This document shows, piece after piece, positions 1 through 9,071 of a stretch of DNA of 64,000 nt. The translations under genes and the position numbers were made by a program. Position 1 is the stretch's first letter, and each line of letters begins with the position of its first letter. Location: NCBI GenBank assembly GCA_934045905.1, contig OW203762.1, positions 42,075,702 through 42,139,701 on the forward strand, given 5' to 3'. The DNA comes from Leuctra nigra (Eukaryota > Arthropoda > Insecta > Plecoptera > Leuctridae). The notes under the pieces are model-generated. The model was not told where the DNA came from. It saw nothing but the letters and a program-made list of their open reading frames with translations, and did not search any database.

Positions 1-205
1 ACATTTTAGCCCGGGGGGCAAAGTGATTATGAAAAAAAGATAAAGTGTTTTAGCTGGACTCAAGAGGTAAGGAGGGGGGGGGGGGGGGGTTGCCCCCCAG
101 AAAACTGCCGCGCAGCTAAATTTTTGAAAACTAACTATCTTAGTTAGTTTAAAATCATTTTTGAACATGTTGGGTCTGTCAGATCTGCAATCTTAATGAG
201 TTCTA
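1..205. repeat. Low-complexity flank: G16 run and small hairpin
   Basis: A run of 16 G (74-89) is followed almost at once by six C, so the stretch can fold on itself. A perfect 9-bp inverted repeat with a 3-base loop lies at 129-149 (arms AACTAACTA and TAGTTAGTT). No open frame is convincing. The G/C runs suggest the edge of a decayed repeat, like the GC-rich patch at 615-670. Confidence 0.6.
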
Positions 206-364
206 AGCCCCATTTACACGGTGCAATTTCTTGAACAACTTCTGTGCCACAGAAGTTCTGCTCGTGCGCAGTATCACTTTTGAGATGAAAAAGTGACTCT
301 GCACATGTGCAGAACCTCTGTGGCACAGAAGTTGTTCAAGAAATTGCACCGTGTAAATGGGGCT
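206..364. mobile_element. 159-bp palindromic MITE with candidate CTA target duplication
   Basis: The two halves are near-perfect inverted copies. The outer arms, from AGCCCCATTTACACGG inward for about 55 bp, differ at one position. Weaker pairing continues to a loop of a few bases near 280-287. CTA lies immediately outside both ends (203-205 and 365-367), consistent with a 3-bp target duplication. There is no coding capacity. Size, near-complete inverted symmetry and 3-bp duplication fit a MITE, possibly PIF/Harbinger-derived. The superfamily is inferred from these features only, and CTA differs from the usual TWA duplication. Confidence 0.75.
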
Positions 365-367
365 CTA

Positions 368-1029
368 GAATGACAAGATTGACAAAAGTTGACAAATTAA
401 GGGGAAAAGTACGGTTTGAAAAATGTTTTGGCGAATATGAAATGCCGTGAGTGTTTTCGCATCAGACATGGAAATGAACTACTTATATGAGCTATAATTT
501 GAGATTTAGAAATAATCTAGATCTGTTTTAAGATGTTTCTTTATAATTTTAAAGCACATGACTTATTTTTGTATTAAGAGAAGTACAGAAGGAAGTGTTC
601 GTGCAAATAGAATATTTTCCCAGGGGGGGCGCCGGCTCGGCTCAGGGGGGGGGGGCAGTCGCCCCTCTCAGGTATATCTGGATTCAACACTGCATTTAGT
701 CATTTCGTTCAGTTTTAATTGATGCAAATAGTTTGTCACATCACTGGTGAACAACTTGTTGCATTAATTAATGCAATTTAGATTACAAATTATTTCATCA
801 ATTTGTCACTGATTCGCTCTAAATGGTTACTAGATTATTAATACATGAATTCTAATTATTAAATAATTTTGGATTCTTCACTAAAACATTTTTGGTGGTC
901 GAATTAACATTCCTGTCCATGTTCAAATACAATCGAATGATGCAATTTGATATCCACAAATTTGAAATAAGTGTATCATGTTTTCTTACAAAAATACTCT
1001 TGGTTGTTTCTATCCCTGCTGCAATGAAT
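368..1029. other. AT-rich flank without genes
   Basis: No supported gene. A GC-rich patch at about 617-670 holds a G11 run (645-655) and looks like a fragment of an old repeat. The 5' end of the LINE may lie in or just after this stretch, since base composition rises near 1030. I found no defined boundary. Confidence 0.5.
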
Positions 1030-1203
1030 ACATAAGGGCAAGTGTCGACTTGGGCAGAATTCCGGCGTCTGCTGCTCTCTTTATCTTGTTTTGCTGTACT
1101 ACTTTACGATCTGCATCCACAGATGATAACACCTTGAATGAGGTTGGCCTGATTCTACTTGGCTCGCAGCGAAGTAATAAAGTAGGAAGCTAAGACACTA
1201 AAG

Positions 1204-3042
1204 ATGGCCGCCGAGGGGAAGTGTGTTTTAGATCGGGCCCCTTCTTCAGTAATAAACAGTGACTTATTAGAATGTATTAGGTTCAAGGCATGGTTGGACG
1301 GAAGGAATACAGAAAGAGTGAAACCCCAAACAGTGAATAGCCAACAGTTTAATCCACGAGCCGACAAAAGGCTGCATCCGCAGAACTCGAGCCGCACCAT
1401 GCTAAATGAAGCAAACACACCATGCGCGAATCGACGAACTTCGAATAACAGGTATTCAATACAGAAATCTATTGCAAAGGATGTAGACTTCGAAACTGAC
1501 GCTGTAATAGCTAGGCTTGATGGATTAGTAAGAGAGATAGCAGCCTTAAAGAGCCATATAAATGTATTGGAGAAAAAGGTAATTGACCTTGAACTCAAGA
1601 CTGCTTTACCGACTCAGCATCAGCATGTTTCATTATCGGCATCGCTACAGGTTTCTACCTGCCCGACTGAACAAACTGCGTTGCCAGCAGTGATGCCAAC
1701 AATAACAAAACCTGTGACAAATAGCGAGGAAGAAACGCCTCTAATTCGCTTTGACACCGTTAATTCGAACGTGCACAAAATCAAAATAAATAGACCCACG
1801 AAACTAAAGATTGTGTCTGACAGTCATGGAAGAGACCTCCGAGACCACATAACCAGTATTACATGTAGGCAAGTAGGAGAAATAAAGACTGAGAGTATAG
1901 TTAAGCCTAGCGCCAACATTGAGAACCTGGCCATGATTCAGGAATGTGCCAACTCCAACCTAACAGAGAAAGATGTGATTGTATTCATTGGAGGCAGCAA
2001 CAACATCAGCAGTCGCAAAACGGACAACATTATAACTGCGCTAGAAGATTTAACAAACTCAAAACCAATTCCAAAAGTTGTTATAGTTAACATTCTGGAC
2101 AGATACGACAAACCAGAAAAGAACAGCTTCATAGAATCAATCAACAACAAAATAGAGAAACTTATCGAAATAAAAAATGATGCGGAAATCACATTCCTCA
2201 GAACTAGTAACATTTTTAAGAAAAAAGATTATACAAGGCAGGGCTTGCACCTTAATCACTGGGGAAAAGCAAAGCTTGGAAAGGTAATTGTAGACCATGT
2301 TAATGAAGAAATAAGCAAAACTGACTCTACACTTCTGGTGAAAATAAATGATTTTACACCACTGAACAGCCCTAGTCTCATAACAGAACCACCCTTATTA
2401 ATCACACTTAAAGAAGTATTCGAAAAGGAAAAACTACCTCCTCCCATCAAGCCAACTCCGCACAATAACGTCATAGCAGTAATGTCGCGCACTCAGGCTC
2501 CAGTCACCGCCTCAACGCAGTCTCCAGATCCGGAGACTGCGTACCCAGTCGCTCCGGACCCAGTCGCGGCCCAGACGTCTCCGGACCCAGTCGCTGCCCG
2601 GACATCTCCGGACCCAGTCGCGGCCCAGACGTCTCCGGACCCAGTCGCGGCCGAGACATCTCCGGACCCAGTCGCGGCCCAGACGTCTCCGGACCCAGTC
2701 GCTGCCCGGACATCTCCGGACCCAGTCGCTGCCCGGACATCTCCGGACCCAGTCGCGGCCCAGACGTCTCCGGACCCAGTCGCGGCCCAGACGTCTCCGG
2801 ACCCAGTCGCGGCCGAGACATCTCCGGACCCAGTCGCGGCCCAGACGTCTCCGGACCCAGTCGCGGCCGAGACGTCTCCGGACCCAGTCGTGGCCCAGAC
2901 GTCTCCGGTCCCTGTCACTGCCCGGACGCCATCAGGCACTCGTAAAATACTTCAACGGAAGAAGAAACCCACTCCTACTAAGATCTATAAGCACACGTCT
3001 AAGAAACGCACAAGGAAACCAAGGGAAGTTATGGACTTGTGA
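1204..3042 (+). CDS. LINE ORF1 protein with coiled coil and SGNH-esterase-like domain
   Basis: This 612-residue protein is the likely RNA-binding/RNP partner of ORF2. The start at 1204 sits in a good context (AAGATGG), with an in-frame stop just upstream (1183-1185). About residues 106-132 form a short heptad-like helix (LVREIAALKSHINVLEKK), a probable multimerisation coiled coil. About residues 200-365 resemble SGNH hydrolases. They carry a serine block (DSHGRDL, S207), a glycine/asparagine block (GGSNN, 263-267) and a C-terminal histidine block (GLHLNHWGK, H349 and H352). Esterase-like ORF1 domains are known in CR1/L2-type LINEs; their role is unclear. Residues 450-575 are fourteen 9-residue repeats (SPDPVAAxT). 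The last 35 residues are rich in Lys/Arg, suited to nucleic-acid binding. No CCHC zinc knuckle is visible, unlike Jockey or L1-like ORF1s. The TGA at 3040-3042 is in frame with ORF2. Confidence 0.9.
   Translation: MAAEGKCVLDRAPSSVINSDLLECIRFKAWLDGRNTERVKPQTVNSQQFNPRADKRLHPQNSSRTMLNEANTPCANRRTSNNRYSIQKSIAKDVDFETDAVIARLDGLVREIAALKSHINVLEKKVIDLELKTALPTQHQHVSLSASLQVSTCPTEQTALPAVMPTITKPVTNSEEETPLIRFDTVNSNVHKIKINRPTKLKIVSDSHGRDLRDHITSITCRQVGEIKTESIVKPSANIENLAMIQECANSNLTEKDVIVFIGGSNNISSRKTDNIITALEDLTNSKPIPKVVIVNILDRYDKPEKNSFIESINNKIEKLIEIKNDAEITFLRTSNIFKKKDYTRQGLHLNHWGKAKLGKVIVDHVNEEISKTDSTLLVKINDFTPLNSPSLITEPPLLITLKEVFEKEKLPPPIKPTPHNNVIAVMSRTQAPVTASTQSPDPETAYPVAPDPVAAQTSPDPVAARTSPDPVAAQTSPDPVAAETSPDPVAAQTSPDPVAARTSPDPVAARTSPDPVAAQTSPDPVAAQTSPDPVAAETSPDPVAAQTSPDPVAAETSPDPVVAQTSPVPVTARTPSGTRKILQRKKKPTPTKIYKHTSKKRTRKPREVMDL
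2551..2928 (+). repeat. Coding minisatellite, 14 x 27 bp, inside ORF1
   Basis: Fourteen exact-length 27-bp units encode A/SPDPVAA(Q/R/E)T, with drift only in the last two units (SPDPVVAQT, SPVPVTART). The seventh codon position of each unit alternates between Gln, Arg and Glu, giving higher-order patterns that suggest unequal exchange or slippage. The units are far richer in CpG and GC than the rest of the element. All units keep the frame. Confidence 0.97.
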
Positions 3043-3063
3043 CGGAGAATCACAGCTCTCCGT
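3040..3063 (+). promoter_or_regulatory. Candidate stop-codon readthrough signal (TGA-CGG plus stem-loop)
   Basis: The ORF1 stop is TGA, followed by CGG. The A of TGA and the next six bases (3042-3048, ACGGAGA) pair perfectly with 3057-3063 (TCTCCGT) across an 8-base loop. UGA-CGG followed by RNA structure is an established readthrough context, for example in some plant RNA viruses. There, however, the structure usually starts several bases after the stop, whereas here it touches it. ORF2 follows in the same frame. The sequence shows the motif; the function is inferred. Confidence 0.5.
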
Positions 3064-6000
3064 AAAAACAATACATTAAAGTCAAAACGTAAGGCAAAAG
3101 CAGACATAACTTGCCCCAAGGTAACAGAAAGTTCTTTTAGATTAGGCAAATCGTACCTCAATATATGTCATGTTAATATAAGGTCACTAATTAGAAATGT
3201 TGATGAGTTTAAATTAATGGTAACGAAAAATAATTTTGATGTGATCTGTGTGGCGGAAACCTGGCTCAGACCTGGTGATATACCAGGCATTCACATACCA
3301 GGATATGCACTAGTCCGCAAAGATCGGGAACGGAAAAGAGGGGGTGGCTTAGCCATTTATATCAGATCATATCTGAAGTATGAAACGATTATTATCAGGG
3401 AAGATCTGGGAAATACTCTTGAGTACATGTTAATTGAATTATCAATAAGAAACATAAAAATTGCGTTATTAACAATTTACAGACCTCCAGGAGAAGGTAC
3501 AGAAACTGTTCATAACTGTGTAAAATTATTAGAACTAACCAGAGATAAATATGAACATGTGATTTGCTTGGGGGATCTGAATGTGGACTGGTTACATGAC
3601 ACGATCGAGAAAAGAATGCTATCAGATGCACTGGAGAACCTGGATATGCTACAGATAGTGGACTCGCCTACTCGTATCACGAACAACTCAGCAACTATAT
3701 TAGATCTCATAATACTATGTAACAACAACCACTTTATGTCACATGGTCAGCTTGCACCTCCGGGACACGGTGACCATAATGTAGTACACTTCAGATATAA
3801 CATAGGTGTTCAGAAAACAAAACCGAAGTATATAGAATACAGAAATCTCAAGGGGATTAACGTTGAGATGTTTAAAAAAGAGGCAGAGGAAATTCAGTGG
3901 GGTGATATTGACCAACTTCCAGATATCAATGAAAAGGTGACCCTTTTAAATAAATTAATTGTACAACTTGTTGATAACCATGCGCCACTGACGAGGAAGA
4001 GATTTACAAAACCTCCCGCCCCCTGGATGACTGATGATATTATAATTGCAATTGGAGAAAAAGATAAAGCTCATGCTAAAGCCCGAAAGACCAAGAACAA
4101 CATTGACTGGGATACATATAGGAATCTAAGAAATTTGATAAATCGTGACATCGGGGCAGCAAAAAGAATGCATTTCACCAAACTGAACTCATTAAACAAT
4201 TCAAATAAATGGAGTTTTTTAAAGAAATCTGATGTGACCAAATCGGAGGGAGATAAGAGTCTACCAGGTCACTTATCGGACCCCAATGAACTTAACTCAC
4301 ACTTCATACAGATAGGATCATCACAAGATTTCCAGAAAGACATACAAAATCAAATCGATGAGCTAAATGCCCTAGAACCTGAGGAACGATTTTACCTACA
4401 ACCAGTAAACCAGGATGTAATCTGTAAAATCATTAGTAAAATCGAAACAAAAGCCACTGGCACTGATAATATTAATATCACAATCATAAAACTTGTCCTC
4501 CCCTACTGTTTGAATGTAATCACAAACATCATTAACTATGCAATAATGTCATCAACGTTTCCTGACCTATGGAAAATTGCAATTGTAATTCCCCTTCCAA
4601 AGGTAGCAAACCCTCTTCAAATAACCGATCTGAGACCAGTTAGCATCCTCCCAACATTCTCGAAAATCTTGGAAAAGATAGTGTATCAGCAAACAATAGG
4701 ATATGTTGAAGAAAATAATATAATTCCTAGAGAACAGTCCGGTTTCAGGACAGGATACAGCTGTACTACATCTTTACTTGATATGTCGGATGAGATTTTG
4801 CACAACATGTCAAACAAGGGTATCTGCTTGCTCACCTTACTTGATTATTCGAAAGCCTTTGATACTATTCACCATCGACTACTGCTAGCCAAACTAAGAG
4901 CGCTAGGCTTTTCTAATCTTACAAACAAATTCTTCACTAGCTATTTAGAAAACAGACAACAAGTAGTCAAGGTTGAAGCAAATGGATCTGCTTTACAGAG
5001 CAAATTACTCACTATTGCTAATGGGGTACCCCAAGGATCCATATTAGGCCCACTTCTTTTTAATTTACATGTGCATGATCTACCTACTGTGGTAGATCAT
5101 ACCAAAGTCTGCCAATATGCAGATGATCTACAATTATTTATCTCATGTAATGATGTCAAAAACATTCTCAAAAGCATAGAGGAGCTCAACAAAGACTTGG
5201 CTTCAATTGAGATCTATTCTAAAAAAAATGGCCTACGACTTAACCCTACAAAGTCAATATTGGTACCTTTAGGTAAGCCAAACAGTGTAAAGGCCCTAGA
5301 TAAAATCGATGACATCAACCAAATGGTGAGATTAGGCCAGGTAGTCATCAAAAAGGTTGATAATGCCAGGAATCTAGGTGTTTGGTTCGATACGGATATG
5401 ACCTGGAAGGTTCATGTAGATAAGTGCTGCAATAAAGCTTTCGGTGTTATTAGATACCTCAACAGATTTAAGAAATACTTACCTATAAATACTAAGAAAC
5501 TTCTTGCTGAATCTCTAGTTCTATCGATTTTTGACTTTTGTGATGCAGTATACATGGGAATAAACAAAACCACGTCCCAGCGCATACAAAAAATACAGAA
5601 TTCATGTGTACGTTTCATATTAAATACACCCTTCAGGGAACAGATCTCTCCTCATCTTATAAAACTTGGCTGGTTAAACATGGAAAACCGCAGAATACTA
5701 CATCTTGCAACTTTTATGCATAAATTGATAAATACCAAGTCACCAGCCTATCTTTATGATAAAATTCAACTCTCTAGAGATTTACATAATCACCATACAC
5801 GACAAAATAATAACCTGGTTTTCAATCATCACAACTCTGTATCCTCCTCTTCTTTTTCTATCAATGGACCGAGGATATGGAATAATTTACCATCAACCTT
5901 AAAAGATACCTCGTCCGTATTAATTTTTAAATCTGAATATAAAGCTTTATTGCTGAGAGAACAAGAGAAAAAAATAGTCCTAAAAGAGTTGCCAAAATAT

Positions 6001-6078
6001 AAAAGACCTCTCTGGCCTGTCTTATATATGTCAATTTATTTTTACTTGCTATTCTTGTTATTCATGGCATTGTATTGA
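3043..6078 (+). CDS. LINE ORF2: APE endonuclease and reverse transcriptase
   Basis: The frame is open for 1,011 codons from directly after the ORF1 TGA. The first ATG is at 3217, giving 953 residues. A start there would omit the conserved first endonuclease block (LNICHVNIRSL, 3157-3189), which holds an active-site Asn, so I take the frame from 3043 and suggest entry by readthrough or reinitiation. Counting from the 3217 Met, APE endonuclease motifs are AETWL (13-17), YRPPG (88-92), GDLN (119-122), SPTR (150-153) and GDHN (185-188). The reverse transcriptase has LRPVS and SGFR blocks, motif A LDYSKAFD (542-549), motif B GVPQG (603-607), catalytic YADD (634-637) and a LNPTKS block. The Cys/His-poor C-terminus is of the type shared by CR1/L2-like elements. 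The protein nicks target DNA and copies LINE RNA in place (target-primed reverse transcription). No lesion is seen. Confidence 0.93.
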   Translation, partial: RRITALRKNNTLKSKRKAKADITCPKVTESSFRLGKSYLNICHVNIRSLIRNVDEFKLMVTKNNFDVICVAETWLRPGDIPGIHIPGYALVRKDRERKRGGGLAIYIRSYLKYETIIIREDLGNTLEYMLIELSIRNIKIALLTIYRPPGEGTETVHNCVKLLELTRDKYEHVICLGDLNVDWLHDTIEKRMLSDALENLDMLQIVDSPTRITNNSATILDLIILCNNNHFMSHGQLAPPGHGDHNVVHFRYNIGVQKTKPKYIEYRNLKGINVEMFKKEAEEIQWGDIDQLPDINEKVTLLNKLIVQLVDNHAPLTRKRFTKPPAPWMTDDIIIAIGEKDKAHAKARKTKNNIDWDTYRNLRNLINRDIGAAKRMHFTKLNSLNNSNKWSFLKKSDVTKSEGDKSLPGHLSDPNELNSHFIQIGSSQDFQKDIQNQIDELNALEPEERFYLQPVNQDVICKIISKIETKATGTDNINITIIKLVLPYCLNVITNIINYAIMSSTFPDLWKIAIVIPLPKVANPLQITDLRPVSILPTFSKILEKIVYQQTIGYVEENNIIPREQSGFRTGYSCTTSLLDMSDEILHNMSNKGICLLTLLDYSKAFDTIHHRLLLAKLRALGFSNLTNKFFTSYLENRQQVVKVEANGSALQSKLLTIANGVPQGSILGPLLFNLHVHDLPTVVDHTKVCQYADDLQLFISCNDVKNILKSIEELNKDLASIEIYSKKNGLRLNPTKSILVPLGKPNSVKALDKIDDINQMVRLGQVVIKKVDNARNLGVWFDTDMTWKVHVDKCCNKAFGVIRYLNRFKKYLPINTKKLLAESLVLSIFDFCDAVYMGINKTTSQRIQKIQNSCVRFILNTPFREQISPHLIKLGWLNMENRRILHLATFMHKLINTKSPAYLYDKIQLSRDLHNHHTRQNNNLVFNHHNSVSSSSFSINGPRIWNNLPSTLKDTSSVLIFKSEYKALLLREQEKKIVLKELPKYKRPLWPVLYMSIYFYLLFLLFMALY

Positions 6079-6450
6079 ATTATCGACTGACTGTTCATCA
6101 TTATTAACATTATAACAATGTACATGTACTGCCTACAAATAATTAAGATATTTTTATATTTTTTTACCTACTAATATTATCCATATTATGATAATATTAT
6201 ATTACTTGATTCCAGTATCTCAAATTTTCTTATGTTTAGTATTTATTTAATTTTAATTTAATTTAATTTAATCTAAGTCAATTACTGAGTGCTACAAATT
6301 GTTATGTATTCATAGATATTATTATTAGGTATAGGTAAAGTAAAGGTTATATGGAAGATCAGGCCCAATGTCTGAATATCGCCTGTTTGTATTGTATTGT
6401 ACCTATAATTTCAATGCAAATAAAGACACATAAAAAAAAAAAAAAAAAAA
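6079..6450 (+). promoter_or_regulatory. LINE 3' UTR, polyadenylation signal and A19 tail
   Basis: An AT-rich 3' UTR of about 350 bases ends with AATAAA at 6419-6424, seven bases before an uninterrupted run of 19 A (6432-6450). This is the expected end of a reverse-transcribed polyadenylated RNA. The unbroken tail argues for a recent insertion. Confidence 0.85.
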
Positions 6451-8176
6451 TGGAAGTACACCAGAAGCTTTCCTAATGTCAAAGTCACCTTAAAACTAGC
6501 GTGTCGCATCATCAATCAACATCACGGCAAAAAGTGCGACATGGAAAGAAGAATGATAATTTTGTAGAATAGATGACATAGAAAGAAGTTTATTACAATA
6601 GAAAATAAAAAAGGCATTCATTTGTTGCTTCCAAGAAAAACTTCCCTTTCTTGAAACATGTGAATTGTGAGAGGAAAAAAGTTTTCGTTCTCGTGAAAAG
6701 TTGACTGTTTTCCGGTTACAACTGAAGTGTCACACTCCGAAGTGATAGGAAAACTCGGACTCATGCGGTCGAGACGAGAAAATATCGATATGTTTTTATA
6801 AGAAGCTCTCGGGGCTACGGGATCATCCAGAGAAATGCCTGGGACGATTTCTTGTGACATAGGAAAGTCCACGATAAATATTCCAAGCGTCCTCTGGACA
6901 ATTTCACATAGGTGGGAAACATTGCTGACGTAACTTGTCATACACGTAACTTTTGTCATTCACATAACTGTTCAAGTATTCAAATTTGATTATATGCTTA
7001 TCGTGAAATTCGATTTGAGAGATATATTTTTGCATATCTGCTATTTGCATATTGATTACAAAAGCTCTCTCACGCAAAACTGACAAAATCGCTCCGAAGT
7101 ACAGATTTTCACTCCAGTACGAATCACAGCTCCGCGCTAGCGCAATCTGATTATGTCTGCGTATTGTAACTCTAAATTAAGTAGAACACAATTGAACGAA
7201 ATTGCGATACTCCGAGAGTCAGGTTCCAATGAAATCGCGAATCTCGAATACAAGTTTGACATTTCAAGCGTCATTAACATATTTCAAGCTCTGAAAATCT
7301 ACGAGAATTTTACGCCTGTTCCTAAATAAAATCAATGTTTGTTGTGTAAAAGTATTTAGATGAAGAAAGGAAACTTCAGAATGATTATATTCAGAATAGG
7401 TATAGGTATTATTCAAATCACTTTATCTTATAAACTGTGATAAAATCTGTCATACTATACTAGGTACTTGTTTAAATCTTTGGTAAACAATTGTCAAATT
7501 TTAAATTGTCAATCGCTAATGAATTTAGATGAAATGACAATCAGATCAATTTTTACTATTATTTGACGACATTTGACGCCACGACACAGCAAGGCAAAGA
7601 GTTTTTGTGAATCTTTTCCGTAAATTTAGTGCATTTCGGGACGTTTCCATTTAGAATAAAATTCTCTTTGTGCCCGTCTCGAAGGTTTTAGGATGAAATA
7701 ATTAATTGTGAAATTAACACTTTTATGAAAGACTTGGCTCATCGAATAGGCATCATAAAAAATAGCTGATATATTGCAATAATATACATTTCTCTGTCAA
7801 ATTCAGAATTCTTGAAAAAAAAGTCGTGTAAAATTCCTCATACACAGAAAATATGTTTGTTTTTGCCCTCGGTCCCACGATATCGGCGCAAAATGTAATT
7901 ACTTAAAAAGTCACTAACTTTTGTTTCGCTAATTGAATTGTTTTTCAATGTATACTCCAGTTGCTAATAAAATGTAAAATTTCCAGTGCTTTACACTCAA
8001 GTTAGTATCTATAAGCATATTTTCAATTTGCCATTTGTTTATCTCATCTGTTATTCTGATTACATTATTTTTGATTTGTTGTTAGTTCAATTTAATATTA
8101 CTAAAATCATGTTTAAGAAAACGGTGTGCATACTATTTGAACATAATTTTATTTTTCTTGATTCAAGTAGGTAATA
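6451..8176. other. Intergenic DNA, no supported gene
   Basis: AT-rich sequence right of the LINE. Two minus-strand open frames (6618-6959 and 6904-7086) are within the length expected by chance in a window this size, and I recognise no domain in them. Nothing else stands out. Confidence 0.5.
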
Positions 8177-8571
8177 CCCATAAAAAACACTCCGTGTAAA
8201 AATACCAGCCAAGTCTCTTTAACTATAAAAAAATAGAAGAAATCTAAAAAATTTAGCACTGAAAAGTAGTGATATCAAAAAATGGGCCAAGTCAAAACAT
8301 GATTTTAAAAACCGAAATATACTTGGCGCATCGTGTATAAATAATAGGCGTAGGTATATGCCATAAGTCAAATGTGCCTAAATATAAATAATATACCTAA
8401 AGACCCTAAAAAAACGATGCGCCAAGTATATTTCGGTTTTTAAAATCATGTTTTGACTTGGCCCATTTTTGATATCACTACTTTTCAGTGCCTGAATTTT
8501 TTAGATTTCTTCTATTTTTTATAGTTAAAGAGACTTGGCTGGTATTTTTACACGGAGTGTTTTTTATGGGG
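8177..8571. repeat. 395-bp palindrome (158-bp arms) at one end of the composite element
   Basis: Arms 8177-8334 and 8414-8571 are inverted copies with few differences, around an asymmetric loop of about 79 bases. Each arm starts CCCATAAAAAACACTCCG and contains CCAGCCAAGTC, a CACTGAAAAGTAGTG palindrome, GGGCCAAGTC and a CTTGGCGCATCG block. A transcript would fold into a very long hairpin. Confidence 0.9.
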
Positions 8572-8770
8572 ATATCACTTCTTTTTTTAGATTATTTTCA
8601 CACTTGTAAGACACAAATCGGCGCAACAATGACTAATTCCTTTAAAAAAATAAGCTATTTTCGATTTGGACACAAAGAAAAGTTGCGTTTGGTACTAAAT
8701 AATGCTTAAAATGATATTCCATAAAGAATAGCGAAAGCTTCGTTCCAAACGGTCCAGCTGTTTTCAAGAT

Positions 8771-9071
8771 ATGGCATCACTTCCGGTTAAGAAAATGGCG
8801 GCTGAAATCACTGCCACCAATAATTTATTTACATAAATGTTTTGTATAAGTATAAGCCTTCTGTATATGTAGTTATTGCAGTAAGAGGTGATTTAAGTCT
8901 GATTCTTCATTTTTATGACGTCATTTCCGGTTTTGGTAATAATATATTTCTTTTTTGACAATTGATATTTCATACTATACAAGACGGTCTGAATCGATTG
9001 GCGCAAATTTCGTTCCGATCGGTCAAGCCGTTTTTGAGATATGACGTCACTTCCGGTTTCAAAATGGCGGC
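8771..9071 (+). promoter_or_regulatory. Three ETS/CRE/YY1-like motif modules in the composite element
   Basis: Module a (8771-8802) has a degenerate CRE, CACTTCCGG and then AAAATGGCGGC. Module b (8916-8930) is TGACGTCATTTCCGG. Module c (9042-9071) is TGACGTCACTTCCGG followed by AAAATGGCGGC. TGACGTCA is the CREB/ATF site, CCGGAAGT the ETS site and AAAATGGCGGC the YY1/Pho core. The same three modules recur in copy 2. The motifs are visible; binding or promoter activity is inference. Confidence 0.45.

Larger units (their letters stand above)
1030..6450 (+). mobile_element. Apparently intact non-LTR retrotransposon (LINE), CR1/L2-like group
   Basis: The element has two long open frames (1204-3042 and 3043-6078), a 3' UTR, an AATAAA signal (6419-6424) and a 19-A tail (6432-6450). 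ORF1 with an SGNH-esterase-like domain, plus APE endonuclease and reverse transcriptase in ORF2, is the architecture known for the CR1/L2 group. Most CR1 elements end in short microsatellites rather than poly(A), so the clade call is tentative. All catalytic motifs appear intact and there is no internal stop apart from the TGA between the frames, so this copy looks young. The left end is unresolved: 1030 marks only a change in composition. No convincing target duplication was found; GAAGTACA occurs at 580-587 and 6453-6460 but does not abut the tail. Confidence 0.9.

Noticed and set aside
144..326. Short open frame across the first MITE
   Set aside because: It translates the palindrome arms and is not a gene.
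2493..2939. Antisense open frames across the ORF1 repeat (148 and 105 residues)
   Set aside because: They exist only because a 27-bp repeat without stops in other frames is open by default. Composition mirrors the repeat and no homology is visible.
580..6460. GAAGTACA at 580-587 and 6453-6460 as target duplication of the LINE
   Set aside because: The right copy is separated from the A tail by TG, and the left copy would give a 5' UTR over 600 bp with no other support. An 8-base match at this distance can be chance.
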